This document shows, piece after piece, positions 26,534 to 35,495 of a stretch of 64,000 nucleotides of DNA; the stretch's first letter is position 1, and each line of letters begins with the position of its first letter. The position numbers and the translations under genes are program-made. This DNA comes from Streptomyces asoensis (GTDB lineage: Bacteria > Actinomycetota > Actinomycetes > Streptomycetales > Streptomycetaceae). Location of the stretch: positions 1,736,001 to 1,800,000 of the forward strand of contig NZ_BNEB01000005.1 in assembly GCF_016860545.1 (NCBI RefSeq). Reading direction: 5' to 3'. The notes beneath the pieces are model-generated. The model ran no database searches. It saw nothing but the letters and a program-made list of their open reading frames with translations, and was not told where the DNA came from.

Positions 26534-27468
26534 GCGGGCCTCCCGAGGGTGTCGATGCCGGTCGTGGAGCCGTGGTACTCCACGGCATCCCTGGTCAGGT
26601 CCATGAACGCCTCCTCCAGTGACACGCTCCGCGCGCTCAGCTCGAACAGCGCGATCCCGTGCTCGGCGGCCTTCAACCCGATCTCGCGGGCGGTCAGCCC
26701 GGTCACCTGGAGCTCCTCGGAGCCGATCCGGCCGGTGATGTCGACGTCCGGCCCGGCGAGTACGTCTCGCAGCCGGGCCGGGTCCTGGGTGACGACCTTC
26801 ACCGTGTCGCCGCCGGCCTCGCGGATCAGGTCTGCCACGGTCGTGTCGGCCAGCAGCCGCCCGCGCCCCACGATGATCAGGTGGTCCGCCACCAGGGCCA
26901 TCTCGCTCATCAGATGGGATGACACGAACACCGTCCGACCCTCGTCGGCGAGTCGTTTCAGGAGGTTGCGGATCCAGAGCACCCCTTCCGGGTCCAGCCC
27001 GTTGACCGGCTCATCGAGCATCACCGTCTGCGGGTCGCCCAGCAGCGCGGCCGCGATGCCCAGCCGCTGGCCCATCCCCAGGGAGAAAGCGCCGGCCCGC
27101 TTCTTCGCCACGCTGTCGAGCCCGGCGAGGCCGATGACCTCGTCGACCCGGCTGCCGGGAATGCCGTGGGTGAGCGCGAGCGCTTTGAGGTGGTTGTACG
27201 CCGAGCGGCCCGGGTGAATCGACTTGGCCTCCAGGAGGGCGCCGACCTCCTGCAGCGGAGCCTGGTGGCGGGCGTAGTGGTGGCCGTTGACGGTGACGGA
27301 ACCGCTGGTCGGCGCGTCAAGGCCGACGATCATGCGCATGGTCGTGGATTTACCCGCGCCGTTGGGCCCCAGGAAGCCGGTCACCGTGCCGGGCTTCACC
27401 ACGAAGTCCAGCCCGTCGACGGCCGTCTTCTCGCCGTACCTCTTGGTCAACCGCCGTGCGTCGATCAT
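26530..27468 (-). CDS. ABC-2 transporter ATPase (DrrA/CcmA type)
   Basis: 312 residues: Walker A GPNGAGKSTTMRM, signature FSLGMGQRLGIAAAL, Walker B VMLDEPVNGLDPEG, switch His in VSSHLMSEM, and the C-terminal extension usual for DrrA-like ATPases. First gene of the ATPase-permease-kinase-regulator unit. A 20-bp palindrome lies 114 bases upstream of its start. Confidence 0.94.
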   Translation of the reverse strand: MIDARRLTKRYGEKTAVDGLDFVVKPGTVTGFLGPNGAGKSTTMRMIVGLDAPTSGSVTVNGHHYARHQAPLQEVGALLEAKSIHPGRSAYNHLKALALTHGIPGSRVDEVIGLAGLDSVAKKRAGAFSLGMGQRLGIAAALLGDPQTVMLDEPVNGLDPEGVLWIRNLLKRLADEGRTVFVSSHLMSEMALVADHLIIVGRGRLLADTTVADLIREAGGDTVKVVTQDPARLRDVLAGPDVDITGRIGSEELQVTGLTAREIGLKAAEHGIALFELSARSVSLEEAFMDLTRDAVEYHGSTTGIDTLGRPA

Positions 27469-27581
27469 TCGCGTTCTCCCTGTCGGGCTCCGGCGTCCGT
27501 CACTTCGGACGCCTCACCGGCAACGCTAGGTGCCGAATCACCCGGATCCGGTGGTACCGGGAGGCTGAACCGCGGCGGGCG

Positions 27582-27601
27582 CGTAGTACCGCGGTACTAC
27601 G
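27582..27601. promoter_or_regulatory. 20-bp perfect palindrome upstream of the ABC-2/two-component unit
   Basis: CGTAGTACCGCGGTACTACG is a perfect inverted repeat without spacer, 114 bases before the ATPase start. No other copy was seen in the window. Candidate operator of the NarL-type regulator at the end of the same unit; the binding protein is inference. Confidence 0.5.
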
Positions 27602-28410
27602 TGGCCACTTGCGCTGCTTCCGTGTTCGCCGGCCCCACAGCCGTCACAGCGGGCGCCCTCCCAGCGCCTGCGGCGCACCGGGCCCTTTCTCGACCAGGGG
27701 CCTCGCCGTCCGACGCGGCGTCGGCCAGTACCCGCGTGGCACAGGGGCCCCAGGGAAGGCGCTCGTCATGACGTGCGGCGGGGGAGGCGGGACCAGAGGG
27801 CCCGCACTCGCGCGGGGGCACCGCTCGCCAGGCGCCGCAGGACGGCACGGCGGCCGGCAGGGCGCCGTGCAGCCTCGGATTCCGTTGGCATCAGCCGGCA
27901 TCACAGGACGGAGCGGCGGATCACTGGCCCCGGCACCAGCAGGCCGGGGAACAGTGGCAGCCAGGCCGCCAGCGGCCGGTAGCCGAAGACCGCCGACAGG
28001 GCCGCGGCTGCCGGCACCCCGGCAAGCCCGGACCACTCGGGGTGGGAAGCAGTACGGTGGCGCCGCCGGCAAGGAGATACTCCATGCAGAAGCGGCGGTC
28101 ACGGACCGCGCGTCGACCGCCCGCGCCCTCGCCCGGGCAGCGCTCGCGGGCCGGCCGCCCGGCGCCACCGCACGGATTCGGCTCCACCGGCCGCGCGGTC
28201 TCCCGCCGTATAGTCGCCCTCAAGGCCACCCCACCTCCACACCTGTGGCCGCAGGGCGGGGACCGTTTTGGCGCTTGGCGCCCTCACTGCACTGGGCGCC
28301 GCCGACGCGACCGGCGACCTGCTCCGGCTGCTGGAGCTGGTCCTCGCCCGCGAATGATCACGCGGCGGGCCGATCCCGTCTCCGGCGGTGGGCCTCCGGG
28401 GCCGAACCGG
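27602..28410. other. Decayed intergenic region
   Basis: No intact gene. The minus strand holds the flippase-like remnant listed separately. The plus strand, 28250-28357, ends with a short frame containing TGDLLRLLELVLARE, which looks protein-like but has no start and no recognised family. The many open frames here only reflect base composition. Confidence 0.6.
27901..28075 (-). pseudogene. C-terminal remnant of a YbhN/MprF-type (lysylphosphatidylglycerol synthase TM) protein
   Basis: On the minus strand one frame gives EYLLAGGATVLLPTPSGPG; after a frame change it gives GVPAAAALSAVFGYRPLAAW, LPLFPGLLVPGPVIRR and a stop. PTPxG, GVP-x-A-x-AL and YR-x-L-x-x-WLPL-x-PG match the last helices of the YbhN/LPG-synthase membrane domain. 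Only the tail remains. Confidence 0.6.
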
Positions 28411-29340
28411 TCAGGGAGCCTCCTCACCCTGGGCGACCTCGACCTCGTGGTGGAAGTCGACGACGCCTGCCGCTCCGGCGGCGACGGACAGGACCGTGCA
28501 GGCCACGAGAAGGAACGCGGTACGGCGGGTGGTGCGCGGGCGGGTCCGGGCGGGCGCGAGGAGCGCCGCGACGCGTTGCGGCACCGGTCCGGTCGTCGCC
28601 GCGGGCGCGAAGTCCGGTCGGGTGGAGGCAGAGGCGTTTCCGGCGAGGGCGGCGCGGGCGATGGCCGTGGCGATCAGGCGCCGGTCCCCGGTGACCTCCG
28701 CGGCGGCCTCGTCGGCGGCCCGCTCGGCGGCGAACCGGATGGTGGCGCGGGTGGCGCGCAGGGCGGGGTGGCAGTGGGCGGCGAGTTCGGCGGCGGCCAG
28801 GAAGTAGTGGTGCCCGGCCCGGTTGTGGGCGCGCTCATGGGCGAAAAGGGCCTCACGCTCGGCAGGTCCCAGAGTGCGCAGCATGGCGGTGGTGACGACG
28901 ATGCGATGGGGCCGTCCGGGCAGGGCGTACGCGTCCGGATCGGGCGATTCGATCACGCACAGATCACCTGCGGCGGGACGGCGGTCGGCCTGCCTGCGGG
29001 CGGTCTGGAAGGCGCGGGTCTGCCGGAAGGCCGAGCGTGCGAGAGTCCAGACGCCGAGGCTGAGCACCCCCGTGGCCGCCATGGCGGCGGGGAGGACGAC
29101 GTAGTCCGAAGGGGTCCGCAGGGGGTGGACGAGTTCACCGAGGACGGCGAAGGCGGGGACTTTGAGCAGCCCGGTCAGGACGAGGGCACCGAGAGCGGCG
29201 ACGCAGGCTCCCGCCAGCGCCAGGGTAGAGGCGGTGAGGACCCACAGCGCGGTGGCGGGAGCCAGTCGGTCGAGGGTTCGGCGGGCCAGTGTCGGCGCGA
29301 GGAAGGGCAGGATCAGCGGGAGGAGCAGCAGAGCGGTCAT
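28411..29340 (-). CDS. M56-family (BlaR1/MecR1-like) membrane metallopeptidase
   Basis: 309 residues. Membrane helices at about 1-22, 34-62, 85-105 and 280-300, with the zinc protease motif HERAHN near residue 170 followed by GHHYFLAAAELAAHCHP and the third-ligand region AERAADEAAAE. No penicillin-binding sensor domain follows, so this is the short actinobacterial type. In BlaR1/MecR1 the protease leads to loss of the BlaI repressor. The blaI-like gene overlaps its start by ATGA. Confidence 0.92.
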   Translation of the reverse strand: MTALLLLPLILPFLAPTLARRTLDRLAPATALWVLTASTLALAGACVAALGALVLTGLLKVPAFAVLGELVHPLRTPSDYVVLPAAMAATGVLSLGVWTLARSAFRQTRAFQTARRQADRRPAAGDLCVIESPDPDAYALPGRPHRIVVTTAMLRTLGPAEREALFAHERAHNRAGHHYFLAAAELAAHCHPALRATRATIRFAAERAADEAAAEVTGDRRLIATAIARAALAGNASASTRPDFAPAATTGPVPQRVAALLAPARTRPRTTRRTAFLLVACTVLSVAAGAAGVVDFHHEVEVAQGEEAP

Positions 29341-29708
29341 CGCTCCTCACCCTCCAGGAGCCGGCGCAGGTGCTGCTCGTCGCCGGGACTGAGCTGGGCC
29401 ACGAAGCGGGCCAGGACCGTCTCCCGGTCGGTGTCACGGTCGAGTTCGGAGTGCATGCGCCGGGCGGTCAGGCCGGGCGCGTCCTGCACGGGGAAATAGG
29501 CGTAGCCGCGGCCCTGCCGCTCCCGGTCGACGACGCCCTTCTCGTGCAGACGGGTCAGTATCGTCGCCACCGTCGTCCGGGCCAGGCCGGAGCCGAGCTC
29601 GATCTGCACCCGCCCTGGCGTGAGCGGGGCCCCGGCGGCCCACAGCGCGGCCATGACGGCGGCCTCGAGCTCGCCTGCCGGCCGCCTCTCGTCCCTCGCG
29701 TCGGTCAT
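29337..29708 (-). CDS. BlaI/MecI-family transcriptional repressor
   Basis: 123 residues: winged helix with LEAAVMAALWAAGAPLTPG, LARTTVATILTRLHEKGVVD and RGYAYFP, then a short dimerisation helix region. ATG 29708 was chosen; an upstream in-frame start lacks family sequence. Coupled by ATGA to the M56 protease. Two operator-like repeats lie between it and the divergent DedA gene, so autoregulation and control of the DedA-PAP2 run are plausible. Confidence 0.93.
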   Translation of the reverse strand: MTDARDERRPAGELEAAVMAALWAAGAPLTPGRVQIELGSGLARTTVATILTRLHEKGVVDRERQGRGYAYFPVQDAPGLTARRMHSELDRDTDRETVLARFVAQLSPGDEQHLRRLLEGEER

Positions 29709-29732
29709 GGGAACGTCCCTCACTCCCCCATC

Positions 29733-29769
29733 GTCTACAGTTCAGTAGACCGTCTACAAGATTGTAGTC
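29733..29769. promoter_or_regulatory. Two BlaI-type operator-like repeats
   Basis: Site 1 (29733-29750) is GTCTAC-N6-GTAGAC. Site 2 (29752-29769) is GTCTACAAGATTGTAGTC, with core CTACA-N4-TGTAG, the same core as the palindrome before efeUO at 10181. They lie between the divergent blaI-like gene (25 bases away) and the DedA gene (57 bases away). Confidence 0.65.
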
Positions 29770-29825
29770 AGTCGCCGGATGCCCTCGCTTCAGCGTTTCG
29801 CCGCATCCGACACTCCGGAAGAACG

Positions 29826-30512
29826 ATGAAGGGGCCTCCGACGATGACCACAGCCGTACACCTATCGTCGCAGCTCGCCGTCAATGTGCTCGACGCGCGG
29901 TCGCTGCTGTCCGCGTTCGGCGTGCTGGGCGTGGGCGTGGTGCTGTTCGCCGAGACCGGGCTCCTGATCGGCTTCTTCCTCCCGGGCGATTCCCTGCTGT
30001 TCACGGCCGGCCTGCTGTGCACCGGCACCGCCGGGAGCGGCCTGAGGCTGTCGCTCGCCCCGCTCCTGGTCGCCGCGGCGGTGGGAGCGCTGGCCGGCTC
30101 GCAGTGCGGGTACCTCCTGGGCCGTCGAGCGGGCGGCACCCTGCTCGCCCGAAGCCGCTCAGCCCGCCTGCACGAGGGGGCGAGACGCGCGGAGGAGCTG
30201 CTGGAACGCTACGGGTACGCGAAGGCGATCATCCTGGCCCGCTTCGTTCCGGTGGTGCGCACGGTCCTGAACCCGATGGCGGGCGCCCTGCGGGTGCCGG
30301 TGCGGACGTTCACCGTCTGGCAGGTGACCGGCGGTCTGGTGTGGAGCCTGGGGCTCACCCTGGCGGGCTACGCGCTGGGTTCCTCCGTGCCGAACGTGGA
30401 CCGCTATCTGCTGCCGATGGTCGCGGTGATCGTGGGCCTGTCGCTGATTCCGGTCGCCTCCGAGGTGTACCGCTCGCGCCGGGACGCGAAGGCGAAGGAG
30501 GCACGCGGATGA
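29826..30512 (+). CDS. DedA/VTT-family membrane protein
   Basis: 228 residues with about five hydrophobic segments. The DedA pattern is clear: LFAETGLLIGFFLPGDSLLF, GYLLGRRAG, and ARFVPVVRTVLNPMAGAL. The family is linked to polyprenyl-phosphate or phospholipid translocation and membrane potential. ATG 29826 has a GGAAG site; ATG 29844 is an alternative. It overlaps the first PAP2 gene by ATGA, so lipid carrier handling is a likely shared theme. Confidence 0.92.
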   Translation: MKGPPTMTTAVHLSSQLAVNVLDARSLLSAFGVLGVGVVLFAETGLLIGFFLPGDSLLFTAGLLCTGTAGSGLRLSLAPLLVAAAVGALAGSQCGYLLGRRAGGTLLARSRSARLHEGARRAEELLERYGYAKAIILARFVPVVRTVLNPMAGALRVPVRTFTVWQVTGGLVWSLGLTLAGYALGSSVPNVDRYLLPMVAVIVGLSLIPVASEVYRSRRDAKAKEARG

Positions 30513-31114
30513 TCATCGCACTTGACGGCTCGCCGGTCGACGGCCCGGCCTACACCGACGTGGTGAACCTCGCCCGGCACTCCCCCGTCTGGCTGGACGA
30601 CACGGTGTCGGCCTGGTCGACGTACGGTCTCGCCCTGTTCGCGGTGCTCATGGCCGTCGGCTGGTGGCACGCCCGGCGTGTGGGCGCCACCGCGTCCGTG
30701 ACCGCACTCGCCGTGCCGTTCGTCGTGGTCGTGGCCTTCGGGGTGGACGCGGTGCTGAAGCTGCTGGTGCGCGAGGACCGGCCCTGCCAGAGCCTGCGGG
30801 TGACCACACTGGAGGCGTGTCCGGCGCCCGGCGACTGGTCCTTCCCCAGCAACCACGCGGCCATCGCCGCCGCGGCGGCCGTCGCCCTGCTGTTCGTCTC
30901 CCGCCGACTCGGTGCGGTCGCCGTCGTGGCCGCCTGCGCGATGGCCGCCTCGCGTGTCTGGGTGGGCGCGCACTATCCCCACGACGTGCTGGCAGGGGTC
31001 GTGGTGGGCGCGCTCGCCGCCTTCCTCGTCATGTCGGCACTGCGCAGGCGTGCGGAGGCCGCAGCCCTGCGGCTCGCGGCCACCCGTCTGCGTCCACTGC
31101 TGGTGGTGTCGTGA
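30509..31114 (+). CDS. PAP2-family membrane phosphatase (first)
   Basis: 201 residues with five hydrophobic segments and the three phosphatase signatures: K-L-L-V-R-E-D-R-P, PSNHA and SRVWVGAHYPHDVLAG (C-terminal His nucleophile region). Possible substrates are undecaprenyl pyrophosphate or phosphatidic acid. ATGA overlap with dedA and GTGA overlap with the second PAP2 gene. Confidence 0.92.
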   Translation: MIIALDGSPVDGPAYTDVVNLARHSPVWLDDTVSAWSTYGLALFAVLMAVGWWHARRVGATASVTALAVPFVVVVAFGVDAVLKLLVREDRPCQSLRVTTLEACPAPGDWSFPSNHAAIAAAAAVALLFVSRRLGAVAVVAACAMAASRVWVGAHYPHDVLAGVVVGALAAFLVMSALRRRAEAAALRLAATRLRPLLVVS

Positions 31115-31941
31115 AGCGCGGCGAGGTCGCCGAACTGGCCGGCAGCTGCGGTCTCGGAGCGTGGACGGCCTTCGGCGTGCTGACCATGGTCGTGGTGGGC
31201 CACGACGGCACACCGCTGTTCGCGGACGCCGACTTGCTCTCGTGGTCCGTCGGCCACCGGCCCGACGTGGCGGTGGCGCTCGCCCGCGGGCTGACCGACA
31301 CCGGGACCGGTGTCATCCCGTACGCGCTGGCGGTGCTGGCCGCGCTCATCGCGGGGCGCACCCCACGGCAGCGCGGGCTCGCCGTGGCGCTCTGTCTGGG
31401 CTGCCTTGGGGCGGGCCAGGCGCTGCGGTACGCGGTGATGGCACTTGTCACCCGGCCGCGGCCACCCCTGACGGACTGGGCGACGCATGCCTCGGGATGG
31501 GCGTTCCCGTCCGGTCACACCACCACCGCGGCCCTCACCGCGGGGCTGCTGATCATCGCCATCCGCATACGCGGCCCGCGTGGCAGGACTGTACTCACCC
31601 TGGTCATCGGCGGCTGGGGCGCGCTGGTCGGGCTGACCCGCGTCTACCTCGGAGTGCACTGGTTCACCGACGTCGTCGGCGGCTGGCTGTTCGCCCTCGG
31701 GTGGCTCGGCCTGTATCTGAGCGCTGTGGCCCGCTGGCTTCCCGGCCGATGGGCCCTCGGCACGACAGACACGGACACGGACACGGAGGCGGACTCGGCG
31801 CGCGGCACGGCAGAACCGACGGCCGGCACAGCAGGGGGCCGGACGCACGCGACACCGGAACACATGGACGTCCCACGAGAGCAGAGGGAGGACCATGCGC
31901 CGGACGATCCTGGTCGTCGAGGACGATCACGCCCTGCGTGA
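31111..31941 (+). CDS. PAP2-family membrane phosphatase (second)
   Basis: 276 residues: about six hydrophobic segments, then RYAVMALVTRPRPP, PSGHTT and TRVYLGVHWFTDVVGG. A hydrophilic tail of about 65 residues rich in Thr, Asp and Glu (encoded by gacacg repeats) follows the last helix, and its final 47 bases overlap the response regulator gene. GTG start coupled to the first PAP2 gene. Confidence 0.9.
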   Translation: MKRGEVAELAGSCGLGAWTAFGVLTMVVVGHDGTPLFADADLLSWSVGHRPDVAVALARGLTDTGTGVIPYALAVLAALIAGRTPRQRGLAVALCLGCLGAGQALRYAVMALVTRPRPPLTDWATHASGWAFPSGHTTTAALTAGLLIIAIRIRGPRGRTVLTLVIGGWGALVGLTRVYLGVHWFTDVVGGWLFALGWLGLYLSAVARWLPGRWALGTTDTDTDTEADSARGTAEPTAGTAGGRTHATPEHMDVPREQREDHAPDDPGRRGRSRPA

Positions 31942-32557
31942 CGTGCTGATGCGCGGACTGCGCGCCGAGGGCTTCGACCCCGTGCCCGCACCGGACGGCG
32001 CCACCGCCCTGCGACTTGCCACCGCCGACATCTCCGCGACCGTGCTCGACATCGGGCTGCCCGATGCCGACGGACGGGAGGTGTGCACGGCCATGCGCGC
32101 GAACGGGTTCCTCTCCCCCGTCATCTTCCTGACCGCCCACCACCGGCTGAGCGACCGGCTGTCAGGGTTCTCGGCTGGAGGCGACGACTACCTGCCCAAG
32201 CCCTTCCACCTCACCGAACTCGCGGCCCGCCTGCGGGCAGCCCTCAAACGGGCCGCACCACCGCATGCCGTCACTGCGGGCGACCTGGCGCTGGACGCAG
32301 TCCGGCACGTGGTCAGCGTCCGAGGCATCGGGGTCGACCTGACACCGATCGAGTTCCGTCTCCTGGCGGCGCTCATGGCTGCATCCGGCGGCATCGTGTG
32401 CCGCCGCGAACTGGTCCGGGCGGCTTGGCCCGAGGGTGCCCAGGTCCACGAGAACACCCTCGACCAGTATCTGACCCGCCTGCGCCGAAAGCTGCGCGCG
32501 GCAGGCAGCGAGCGGACCATCGGCACGGCACGCGGGGTCGGCCACCGGCTGTCATGA
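31895..32557 (+). CDS. OmpR-family response regulator
   Basis: 220 residues: VVEDDH, phosphoacceptor Asp52 in VLDIGLPDADG, Lys in PKPF, winged helix with LTPIEFRLLAALM, AWPEGAQVHENTLDQYLTRL and ARGVGHRL. A GGGAGG site precedes the ATG, which lies inside the tail of the PAP2 gene. Its kinase partner downstream is broken, so it may now be driven by another kinase or be orphaned. Close in sequence to the regulator at 9135-9788. Confidence 0.92.
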   Translation: MRRTILVVEDDHALRDVLMRGLRAEGFDPVPAPDGATALRLATADISATVLDIGLPDADGREVCTAMRANGFLSPVIFLTAHHRLSDRLSGFSAGGDDYLPKPFHLTELAARLRAALKRAAPPHAVTAGDLALDAVRHVVSVRGIGVDLTPIEFRLLAALMAASGGIVCRRELVRAAWPEGAQVHENTLDQYLTRLRRKLRAAGSERTIGTARGVGHRLS

Positions 32558-32564
32558 GCGGCAC

Positions 32565-33269
32565 CCGGCCGAATCAGCGCGCCTCGGTACCTCACTGGAC
32601 GCCATACTGGACCGCATCCGCACCCTCCTGCGCCACGAGCGGCACCTCACCGGGGAACTCTCGCACGAGCTGCGCACACCCCTCAGCCGGATCATCGCCG
32701 AACTCGACTGGTGGCAGACCCATCCCCGCACCGCCGAGACCCACGCCACCCACAAGGTAATCGCGGAAGCCGCCCAGACCATGCGCACCATCTGCGACAC
32801 CCTCCTCGACGACGCCCGCGGCGGCACACTCACCGCTCCCGGCACCACCGAGGTCCTCCCCACGCTGCGACGCCTCACCGAAGTCCTCGGCATGCCATCC
32901 CACTTGACGGTTGCCGCCGACGGCCCGCCACTGAAGGCCGGAGTCCCACCCGCCCTCCTCGAACGCATCGTCAGCCCGTTCCTGTCCAACGCCTGCCGTT
33001 ACGCCCGCTCACACATCGCCGTTCGCGCCCACCGCGCACCCGACGGCGTGCGCATCGATGTCATCGACGACGGCCCCGGCGTACCGCCCCCGTTCGCCGG
33101 ACAGCTCTTCGAGCCCGGCCGGCGCACGGATCCCGGTGACGGACACGGCGGAGTGGGCCTGGGTCTGCCGCTGGCACGACGTCTGGCCCGCTTCGCCGAC
33201 GGCGAGGTGACGTACGACCGCGGACACACTCCCGGGGCACGGTTCGTGGTGGGCGTGCCTGCCGGGTGA
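32565..33269 (+). pseudogene. Sensor histidine kinase lacking its N-terminal sensor half
   Basis: The frame open to 33269 reads LGTSLDAILDRIRTLLRHER, then GELSHELRTPLSRI (phosphoacceptor His), VSPFLSNACRYARS (N box), DVIDDGPGVP and GGVGLGLPLARRLA: a complete transmitter core. No ATG, GTG or TTG lies upstream in this frame back to the regulator stop; the first ATG (32781) is after the His box. The ATG overlapping the regulator stop (32554) is in another frame. The membrane helices, sensor and HAMP are missing, so a deletion of over 150 codons plus a frame change is likely. Confidence 0.8.
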
Positions 33270-33297
33270 CCGTGCCGCGGTCAACGCCACCCGGACA

Positions 33298-34089
33298 TCA
33301 CGGTGCGATGTCGCGCTGGACGTCCTTGCGGGAGACGGCCAGGTAGCCGACGAAGCCGAGGATCGCCACCGTCCAGGACAGCGTGACCGGCCCCAGGCCC
33401 AGCGCGAGCCCGCCCCGGCCGTGGCCCAGGGCCATCCAGTCGGCGACCGAGGCACCGAGCGGGCGGGTGATGACGTACGCCGCCCAGAACGCGGCGACCG
33501 CGTTCATGCTCCCCCACCGGTGAGCGACAGCCGGGACGGCGATCGCGGCGGCGTACAGGACCGCGGAACCCAGGTAACCGAGGCCGATCGAGGCGGTGAG
33601 GTCGCCCGCGGCGGTGCCCAGCGCAAACGTGGCCAGCACGGCGGCCCAGTAGAAGCTCTCGCGGCGCCGGGTGTGGACGCTGTGGATGGACAGGGTGCGC
33701 TCGCTGCGGTACCAGAGGACGAAGACGACGGCCAGCGCGGCCAGGAAGAATGGGGTCGAGAACGTGTACGGCACGGCGAGGCCGACATGCAGGACGTCGG
33801 CGGCCATCGTGCCGAACACGCTGACCATGACGATCGCCGTCCAGTAGACCCAGGCCACGTACCGACGAACGGCGAACTGCACCGCCAGAGCGGCCACCAG
33901 GGCGACGCCGCCGAGGCCCACGGCGGGGACCGGGCCGAGCAGGTGGGCCAGGAAGTCGGACGCCGTCTCGCCCATCCCGGTGGTCAGCACCTTGATGATC
34001 CAGAAGTAGACGGTCACCTCCGGCACCTTGCTCGCCGCGTGACGGATGTGGCCCGCGGGCCGGTTGTGAGTGAGGTGATCAGTCGACAT
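33298..34089 (-). CDS. DUF347 (COG4705) membrane protein
   Basis: 263 residues, function unknown. Four DUF347 repeats: SKVPEVTVYFWIIKVLTTG with GETASDFL, AIVMVSVFGTMAADVL, ESFYWAAVLATFALGTAAGD, and FWAAYVITRPLGASVADWM. About eight hydrophobic segments, short hydrophilic ends and no C-terminal extension, unlike the paralog at 6566-7837. ATG 34089 gives the usual N-terminus; longer frames upstream are not family-like. Convergent with the broken kinase, 28 bases apart. Confidence 0.87.
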   Translation of the reverse strand: MSTDHLTHNRPAGHIRHAASKVPEVTVYFWIIKVLTTGMGETASDFLAHLLGPVPAVGLGGVALVAALAVQFAVRRYVAWVYWTAIVMVSVFGTMAADVLHVGLAVPYTFSTPFFLAALAVVFVLWYRSERTLSIHSVHTRRRESFYWAAVLATFALGTAAGDLTASIGLGYLGSAVLYAAAIAVPAVAHRWGSMNAVAAFWAAYVITRPLGASVADWMALGHGRGGLALGLGPVTLSWTVAILGFVGYLAVSRKDVQRDIAP

Positions 34090-34724
34090 GGCAGGCACCA
34101 TGACACGGTGCCCGGCGCTCGCCCCAGACCCCTTTGCCAGAGTTTTGGCGCTTCCGGTACGGGAGTTGCCCAAGGCTCCGCCGGACCTGAACGCGACCTG
34201 AACACAGACGCAGATGCACTGGTCAGCAGCGCGCGGCCAGTGATACTGACTGTCTCCCGGCATCGGCATGACCGCTGCAAAGCATGACGCGACAGTTGGC
34301 CGACCCAACGGCCGGACATCGATCCCGTCACGCGTTCGAGTCCGTCTAGGTGCGTCTGAACGCCGCTGGACGAGGGCAAGCACGGTGTCGCCGGTGTTGT
34401 GCAGCGTCGCCTCTGGCAGACCGATGCAGCCGCCGCGGTTGGTCACCGGCGAGATCGCACGCCGGCGCCAGGCCCACCGGTTCCACGTGCTGGCGCTGGC
34501 TGCGCAGGCAAGACCCGACGTCACGGCAAGCCGAGCAGTGCCTTTGTCTGCCGTCAATCAGTGCGTGACTGCGGCTAATGGAGGCCAGCAATCACGTGCA
34601 GTCTGGACCGCCTGTGCCCAACGTGATCCGCGGGGGAATTCCCCGGCCTTGCCGGTCCGCGATGAGAGCGGGCGGACGATGCCTAATCCTTCAGATCGAA
34701 GCAGCTACCGGCCAGCGCACCATG

Positions 34725-35026
34725 TCACCGCAGTATCCGCATCCCCTGAATTGCACCGGGTTCAGGGACGTGAGCAAATCCGAGCTTGAGCCACACTTCG
34801 TACAGTTCCCGGTCCCACGCAGACAACACGATCTCCTGACCGGGCACCCGAGTAAACAACTCATCGACCAGGCGCGCGCCACTCCCATTCGTCGAAACTT
34901 GGGAGAAACGCGAAGCGCATAAAGCCGAACGTAGCTAGGCTCGTCGCCTGCCGCGCGCTGCAGACTGGAGTGAAGCCATCCCAGTTCAACTGCCGGTGGC
35001 CAGCCAGCCGATCCGGCCTCCCGCAC
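34725..35026 (-). pseudogene. GNAT-family acetyltransferase remnant with frameshift
   Basis: The minus strand gives GDEPSYVRLYALRVSPKFRR MGVAR, the acetyl-CoA binding segment; one base is then missing, and the next frame reads LVDELFTRVPGQEIVLSAWD, YEVWLKLGFAHVPEP and a stop at 34725. The N-terminal half is disrupted too. The match to the GNAT pattern through the frameshift is continuous. Confidence 0.7.
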
Positions 35027-35387
35027 TCACCGACCCGGTCGCACTGGGAGGGGCCGCACCCCTCGTACGGACGGATGAGCGGGTGCGATCGCGAATCAGA
35101 CACCCGAGAGAGTCACAGGCACGCGGATCGTACGAATCACCGACCGCATCGCGCGCAGCCAGCGCGTTCGATCTCGACAGAGGAGCCGCACCCGAGTGCT
35201 CCGGTGTGGCTTCGCCGTCTCACGGATCCGCGCAGCGACCCCGCCACGACGGGCCTCGGTGGGGCCTCGCCGTATCACTCTCGTGTCACACCGCAATCAC
35301 CAACTGGGCAGACCGTCCCGGACCAAAACGCTATGACCTGCAATTTCCCGCCCGCGCCGGACTGGTGTAGACGTCCCTGGACGGTCT

Positions 35388-35495
35388 TTACAACCTGTGC
35401 CAGGTGGTACCCAGTGAGGGAGCCAGGATCAGGACGGGAGCCTCTTCCGGCCCGTCGAAGCGGTATTGCAGGGTGTTCGGTGGTGTCTCGCTCAC
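35388..35495 (-). pseudogene. N-terminal remnant of a PcaD-like alpha/beta hydrolase
   Basis: From GTG 35495 the frame reads SETPPNTLQYRFDGPEEAPV, then LILAPSLGTTWH and a stop after two more codons. This is the start of 3-oxoadipate enol-lactonase (PcaD), where W-H is normally followed by MWD. The remaining ~220 residues are absent here. Confidence 0.7.

Noticed and set aside
31760..31800. gacacg repeats as a CRISPR or microsatellite element
   Set aside because: Short imperfect hexamers within the acidic tail of a PAP2 protein; coding low complexity only.
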